Shown: positions 12,410-15,384 of the stretch, one piece after another
Position numbering within the stretch: the first letter of the stretch is position 1
Layout: each line of letters opens with the position of its first letter
DNA from: CAYMJK01 sp043101635
GTDB taxonomy: Bacteria > Planctomycetota > Phycisphaerae > Phycisphaerales > UBA1924
DNA length: 15,384 nucleotides
NCBI GenBank assembly: GCA_043101635.1
Contig: JBICIE010000047.1
Location: forward strand, 1 to 15,384
Reading direction: 5' to 3'
Notes under the pieces: model-generated
The model's database searches: none
What the model was told of the DNA's origin: nothing
What the model saw: only the letters and a program-made list of their open reading frames with translations
Position numbers and translations under genes: made by a program

Positions 12410-13728
12410 AGCCCTTCCGGCTGTGCCTGATCGCCATGAGCGGCGTGCGCGCATGGAGCGAGGAGCTGAACGCCGCGGGGCTGACCATGCCCGGCGTCGT
12501 GGAGCGCGGGCGCGTGATCGCCTCGATGCCCAGCCTCGGCCTGCTGACGCTGGCCGGCCTGACGCCGCCGGATGTCGAGATCGCGTACCACGAGATCGCC
12601 GACCTGCGCAAGGCGGGCCCGCTGCCGGAGGGCTTCGACCTGGTCGCGATCTCCACGATGTCCGCCCAGGTGTTCGACGCCTACACCGTCGCAGATCGCT
12701 ACCGCTCGCGCGGGGTCCAGGTCGTGATGGGAGGGCTGCACGTCACGGCCATGCCGGAGGAGGCGCTCGCGCACTGCACTGCCGTCGTCGTGGGCGAGGC
12801 CGAGCCCGTGTGGGCCCAGGTGGTCGAGGACGCCCGGCGCGGCAGGCTCGGCGGCATCTACAAGGCCGATCCGTGGGGCGCGTTCGACATGTTGCAGGCG
12901 CCGATCCCGCGCTATGACCTGCTGGACATCGACAAGTACAACCGCCTGCCCGTGCAGACCGCCCGCGGCTGCCCGCACAACTGCGAGTTCTGCGCCAGTT
13001 CCATCACGCTCACGAGTCGCTACAAGCCCAAGCCCGTCGAGCGGATCATGGCCGAGATCCGCTTCATCAAGCGGCTGTGGCCCCAGCCGTTCATCGAACT
13101 CGCCGACGACAACAGCTTCGCCTGCCGCGGACATGCGAAGGAACTGCTGCGCGAACTCGCGAAGGAAGGCGTCCAGTGGTTCACGGAGGTCGATATCTCG
13201 ATCGCCCGCGACGGGGAACTGCTCGACCTCATGGCTCGCGCCGGCTGCCGCCAGGTCCTCATCGGCCTCGAGAGCCCGCAGCCCGAGGGCCTCGACACGC
13301 TCGAACTGCGCGCCAACTGGAAGCTCCGCCAGTTCCCGAAATACGAAGCCGCAATCCACGCGATTCAGTCGCGCGGGATCACCGTGAACGGCTGCTTCAT
13401 CCTCGGGCTCGATGGCCACACGCCGGCGACGTTCGGGGCCGTGCACGACTTCGCCCGGCGCTGCGGGCTGTACGATGTGCAGATCACGGTGCTGACGCCG
13501 TTCCCGGGCACGCCGCTGTACGAGCGCCTGCTGGCCGAGGGGCGGATCCTCGAGCCGGGCGCCTGGCACAAGTGCACGCTATTCGATGTGAACTTCGAGC
13601 CGCGCGGGATGACCGCCGCCGAGCTTCAGCAGGGACTGGTCGACCTGGCGGGTCGGCTGTACGACCCGGAGGCGGTGCGCCAGCGCCGGGAGCGATTCTT
13701 CCAGATGCGCCGGCGCGCGGCGGGATGA
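12406..13728 (+). CDS. B12-binding-type radical SAM enzyme
   Basis: The 440-residue protein has a cobalamin-binding-like Rossmann domain (about 1-165, with GFDLVAISTMSAQ near 76 and GGLHVTAMPEEAL at 109-121) followed by a radical SAM barrel. The [4Fe-4S] motif is C189, C193 and C196 in ARGCPHNCEFC. Further signatures are IELADDNSF (230-238), LIGLES (285-290) and TPFPGTPLYERL (364-375), typical of this superfamily, which includes BchE, HpnP/HpnR and YgiQ-like enzymes. The DxHxxG cobalamin-ligand motif is not seen, so base-off B12 binding or its absence must be tested. The start is the ATG overlapping the previous stop; the frame is open further upstream but only as a shadow of the membrane-protein gene. 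The substrate is unknown; lipid, tetrapyrrole or small-molecule methylation is possible. Confidence 0.9.
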   Translation: MKPFRLCLIAMSGVRAWSEELNAAGLTMPGVVERGRVIASMPSLGLLTLAGLTPPDVEIAYHEIADLRKAGPLPEGFDLVAISTMSAQVFDAYTVADRYRSRGVQVVMGGLHVTAMPEEALAHCTAVVVGEAEPVWAQVVEDARRGRLGGIYKADPWGAFDMLQAPIPRYDLLDIDKYNRLPVQTARGCPHNCEFCASSITLTSRYKPKPVERIMAEIRFIKRLWPQPFIELADDNSFACRGHAKELLRELAKEGVQWFTEVDISIARDGELLDLMARAGCRQVLIGLESPQPEGLDTLELRANWKLRQFPKYEAAIHAIQSRGITVNGCFILGLDGHTPATFGAVHDFARRCGLYDVQITVLTPFPGTPLYERLLAEGRILEPGAWHKCTLFDVNFEPRGMTAAELQQGLVDLAGRLYDPEAVRQRRERFFQMRRRAAG

Positions 13729-13729
13729 T

Positions 13730-14845
13730 TCAGCGGTCTTCGGGCACGCTGGGCGGCATGAACGGCAGCAGGAGATCGCGGTTGGCAACGATCCGCCCGC
13801 CATCGAGTCGCCGGATGAGTCTGCCGCGTTCCAGGGCATCGAGGTCGCGCTGCACTGTCTTCTCGTCGAGTTCGAAGTAGTCCTCGACCTGCTGCGGGCT
13901 CAGCCGGCGGACATCTGCGCGATCGACCGGCCCATCGCGCTGGGCAAGCTCCAGCGCCAGGTTGCGCTGGCGGCGCGCGACCTTGCCCTCCTGGTCTCGA
14001 AAGGAGCGGTAGATGTAGTCCGTCCAGAAGATCCGATGCTGCTGCTCGGTGATGAAGGCGATCTGCTCTTCAAGCCCGTCGCGCAGGCCCTCGACGGCGT
14101 ACATGAGAAACGGCACGATGTCGCCGCCGGACTCGCTGGAGCGGCGAAGCTCGCGGTAGTACCGGTCGCGGGTGAGGTTGTAGTGATTGCTCAGAAGCTG
14201 GGTGGCCGGCAGCGGCACGCCGGCCCGCAGCAGTATCAGCGACTCGATCAGGCGGGCCGTGCGCCCGTTGCCATCGCCGAAGGGGTGAATCCAGACGAAG
14301 TACAGGTGGGCGACGATCGCCTTGATGATGGCGGCGCACAGCGAATCGATCCAGCGATCGCCACCTTGGCGCGTTCGTGACCACTCCTGCGCGATCCACT
14401 GTACGAGTTGCTCGAGCAGGAAGGCGCAGTCCTCACGCGGCGCCCCGCGGTAGCGGCCGACGCCGATATCGACGGTGGGGATCTCGCCGAGCGGGTTGTG
14501 GTCGTCGGTGTCGATCCCCTGAAAGAGGCGCCGGTGCATCCAGCCGATGCGCTCCACGCTCAGGGCCGCGTCATCGTCCTCCAGGACGCGCCGGGCAAGC
14601 TCGCGCCAGATCGCGAGGATGTTCTCGATCTCACGCTTCTGGTAATCGCGCGAGGGCGCCACCTCCAGCGTGCCTTCGATGGCCTGTTCCACCTGCTCCT
14701 GGGTGAGGGTGTTGCCCTCGATGGCGGCGGTGGCCTGCACGCCCTTGGCGAGGTACACCCGGTTGAGCTGCTGTGAGGTTTCGGGGCGCAGCGGGGTCCG
14801 GCGCAGGTGGTAGCACTTCGAGCGGCACTCGCCGAGCAGGGTCAA
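13730..14845 (-). CDS. Fic-domain protein (probable protein AMPylase), N-terminus uncertain
   Basis: The product is 371 residues when started at the only usable codon, TTG at 14845. The Fic core motif HPFGDGNGR (187-195) is complete with catalytic H187, so AMP transfer from ATP to a target hydroxyl is plausible. TAAIEGN (39-45) matches the inhibitory-helix motif (S/T)xxxE(G/N) of self-inhibited Fic proteins with an N-terminal inhibitory helix. A C-terminal winged-helix-like part (about 285-350, with VEDYFELDEKTVQRDLDALERGRLI) suggests DNA binding. The frame continues upstream with conserved-looking residues (see 14846-14935), so TTG is probably not the true start. The gene is convergent with the radical SAM gene, one base between stops. 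No separate antitoxin gene is visible. Confidence 0.88.
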   Translation of the reverse strand: MTLLGECRSKCYHLRRTPLRPETSQQLNRVYLAKGVQATAAIEGNTLTQEQVEQAIEGTLEVAPSRDYQKREIENILAIWRELARRVLEDDDAALSVERIGWMHRRLFQGIDTDDHNPLGEIPTVDIGVGRYRGAPREDCAFLLEQLVQWIAQEWSRTRQGGDRWIDSLCAAIIKAIVAHLYFVWIHPFGDGNGRTARLIESLILLRAGVPLPATQLLSNHYNLTRDRYYRELRRSSESGGDIVPFLMYAVEGLRDGLEEQIAFITEQQHRIFWTDYIYRSFRDQEGKVARRQRNLALELAQRDGPVDRADVRRLSPQQVEDYFELDEKTVQRDLDALERGRLIRRLDGGRIVANRDLLLPFMPPSVPEDR

Positions 14846-14935
14846 CAGGCGGGGGGGCGCCTGCTCCAGATGAAGCTGGAAGGTGAGCCAGGGGTGGGTG
14901 GATTGGTATCTTCGCCGGGCGACGGGACAGCCCTC
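14846..14935 (-). other. Coding-like N-terminal extension of the Fic protein without a standard start codon
   Basis: In the Fic frame this stretch encodes RRRYQSTHPWLTFQLHL, then EQAPPRL, which matches the N-terminus I recall for this Fic subgroup (HPWxTFxLDL just before LLGECxSKC). No ATG, GTG or TTG exists in frame between the TAG at 14936-14938 and TTG 14845. A strong GGAGG (14936-14932) is placed eight bases before an in-frame GTC (14923-14921), exactly where a start would be expected. A start codon mutated or miscalled from GTG to GTC would give a 397-residue protein. Confidence 0.6.
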
Positions 14936-14998
14936 CTAGGAGTCTGTCATTGTAATGTCGGCATTTCTGTCTGTCATTTTGTCTGAAATTTTGTCCAT
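14936..14998 (-). other. Possible 20-codon leader ORF in frame with fic
   Basis: ATG at 14998 opens a 20-codon frame rich in Asp, Lys and Met (MDKISDKMTD..., ending MTDS). It ends in TAG at 14936-14938, and that stop overlaps the Shine-Dalgarno TAGGAGGG of fic. It is in the same frame as fic, so readthrough would fuse the two. No ribosome binding site precedes its ATG, so expression is uncertain. Confidence 0.35.
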
Positions 14999-15007
14999 TA
15001 TAATGTC
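14948..15007. repeat. Five tandem 12-bp repeats ending in TGTC upstream of fic
   Basis: Units are 14948-14959, 14960-14971, 14972-14983, 14984-14995 and 14996-15007. All end in TGTC, and the outer two (CATTGTAATGTC and CATTATAATGTC) differ at one base. The array is strikingly AT-rich for this genome. Read on the minus strand each unit starts GACA and encodes tetrapeptides (DIIM, DKIS, DKMT, DRNA, DITM). It may be an iteron-like protein-binding array controlling fic and/or the divergent gene, or a coding remnant. Confidence 0.75.
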
Positions 15008-15068
15008 TCGCAGGACTGGACATGCGGCAACTCCGCTGCCGGCCGGTGGTAGCCGGGACGACCGGCCC

Positions 15069-15089
15069 GAGCCGCTAGACTGGCGGCTC
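15069..15089. promoter_or_regulatory. Hairpin/possible -10 region before the amidohydrolase gene
   Basis: GAGCCGC (15069-15075), loop TAGACTG, GCGGCTC (15083-15089) is a perfect 7-bp stem. The loop contains TAGACT, four of six matches to TATAAT, in the extended form GCTAGACT. No -35 box is apparent. A 10-base direct repeat CAGGACTGGA occurs at 15011-15020 and 15091-15100, the second copy including part of the ribosome binding site. Confidence 0.3.
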
Positions 15090-15110
15090 CCAGGACTGGA
15101 GAGACCCCGG

Positions 15111-15369
15111 ATGTACCGAATCGCCTTCGCCCTGTTCTGCCTCCTCGGCGCCCTGGCCTCGCCGGCACCGGCCCAGGAGGAGCCCGCCTCCGCCCCGACG
15201 ACGCTCCTGCACTGCGGCTGGCTGCTGGACCGCCCGGGGCAGCCGGCGCGCCGGGATGTGACGGTGACGGTGCGAGAGGGGGCGATCGTCAGCGTCACCG
15301 ACGGGTTCACCGACCCGGAGGACGGCGCGGAGGTCATCGACCTGCGCGACAAGTACGTCCTGCCCGGCC
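15111..15369 (+). CDS. Exported amidohydrolase, 5' part only
   Basis: The first 86 codons of a gene cut by adapter sequence. It has a signal peptide (about 1-21, APA|QEEP), so the product is periplasmic or secreted. It is followed by LLHCGWLLDRPGQPARRDVT and a DGAEVIDLRDKYVLPG stretch (71-86). The VLPG ending is the beta-sandwich-to-barrel junction of imidazolonepropionase-like metal-dependent amidohydrolases, where the family continues with IDxHxH metal ligands. Those residues are missing because the next bases are adapter; the last natural base (C at 15369) would fit the usual Leu codon. ATG at 15111 follows GGAGAG (15098-15103). The substrate cannot be assigned. Confidence 0.8.
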
Positions 15370-15384
15370 AGATCGGAAGAGCAC
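15370..15384 (+). other. Illumina TruSeq adapter remnant at contig end
   Basis: AGATCGGAAGAGCAC equals the first 15 bases of the TruSeq read-1 3' adapter. It starts precisely where the amidohydrolase reading departs from its family pattern (VLPG followed by QIGRA instead of LID-type residues). It should be trimmed. Confidence 0.95.

Noticed and set aside
11986..13569. 527-codon minus-strand frame antisense to the radical SAM gene
   Set aside because: It overlaps two recognised plus-strand genes; its product has no motif and a composition typical of reverse-complement shadows.
14948..15007. 12-bp repeats considered as a replication origin (iterons)
   Set aside because: There is no rep or dnaA gene nearby and only five degenerate units. 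The link with fic is stronger, so an origin is not claimed.
14999..15352. Upstream part of the minus-strand open frame ending at 14936
   Set aside because: It runs antisense to the amidohydrolase start, is Ser/Arg/Pro-rich without a domain, and only its last 20 codons (from ATG 14998) have a notable pattern.
1..15384. tRNA, rRNA, insertion sequence or prophage genes
   Set aside because: No tRNA-like cloverleaf, rRNA segment, transposase, integrase or phage protein was recognised anywhere in the window.

Overview
The window is very GC-rich (above about 65% by eye) and gene-dense. It looks like a metagenomic or draft contig from a Planctomycetota bacterium, most likely class Phycisphaerae. The best evidence is a pair of secreted proteins ending in tandem dockerin-like EF-hand repeats, a type I associate with Phycisphaerae; this is family knowledge from memory, not a search result. 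Both contig ends look like artefacts. Bases 1-247 form an almost perfect palindrome starting at base 1, and the last 15 bases (15370-15384) equal the start of the Illumina TruSeq adapter, interrupting a gene.

Layout. (i) 248-1064 has no convincing gene but holds a cluster of short perfect stem-loops. (ii) sat (ATP sulfurylase, 1065-2237, +) meets, stop codon to stop codon, the end of a minus-strand cluster. Read 5'->3' on the minus strand, that cluster is a NeuD/PglD-like acyltransferase, an ABC ATPase, an eight-TM FtsX/MacB-type permease and an HlyD/MacA-like adaptor. A twin 32-bp hairpin repeat lies between the ATPase and permease genes. (iii) Two tandem paralogous secreted dockerin-like proteins (7575-8537 and 8762-9721, -) each have a similar predicted promoter and a hairpin terminator candidate. 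(iv) A minus-strand group of MarR regulator, SnoaL-like protein and pirin follows, with a chain of five stem-loops just before the pirin gene. (v) Divergent from marR, a small four-TM membrane protein is translationally coupled (ATGA) to a B12-binding-type radical SAM enzyme. (vi) Convergent with the latter is a Fic-domain protein (probable AMPylator). Its conserved N-terminus extends upstream of any normal start codon, behind a strong Shine-Dalgarno, a 20-codon in-frame leader ending in TAG, and a 12-bp x 5 tandem repeat. (vii) The window ends in the secretion signal and first residues of an exported amidohydrolase, cut by adapter.

How the genes may work together. The ABC ATPase, permease and adaptor form a tripartite inner-membrane exporter; no outer-membrane channel gene is present. 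The MarR gene and the membrane-protein/radical-SAM pair share a 201-bp divergent control region with two palindromic candidate operators, so MarR is the obvious candidate regulator of both sides. The points I find most worth follow-up are the Fic 5' region, the uncharacterised membrane-protein/radical-SAM pair, the duplicated dockerin-like proteins, and several unexplained structured intergenic elements.
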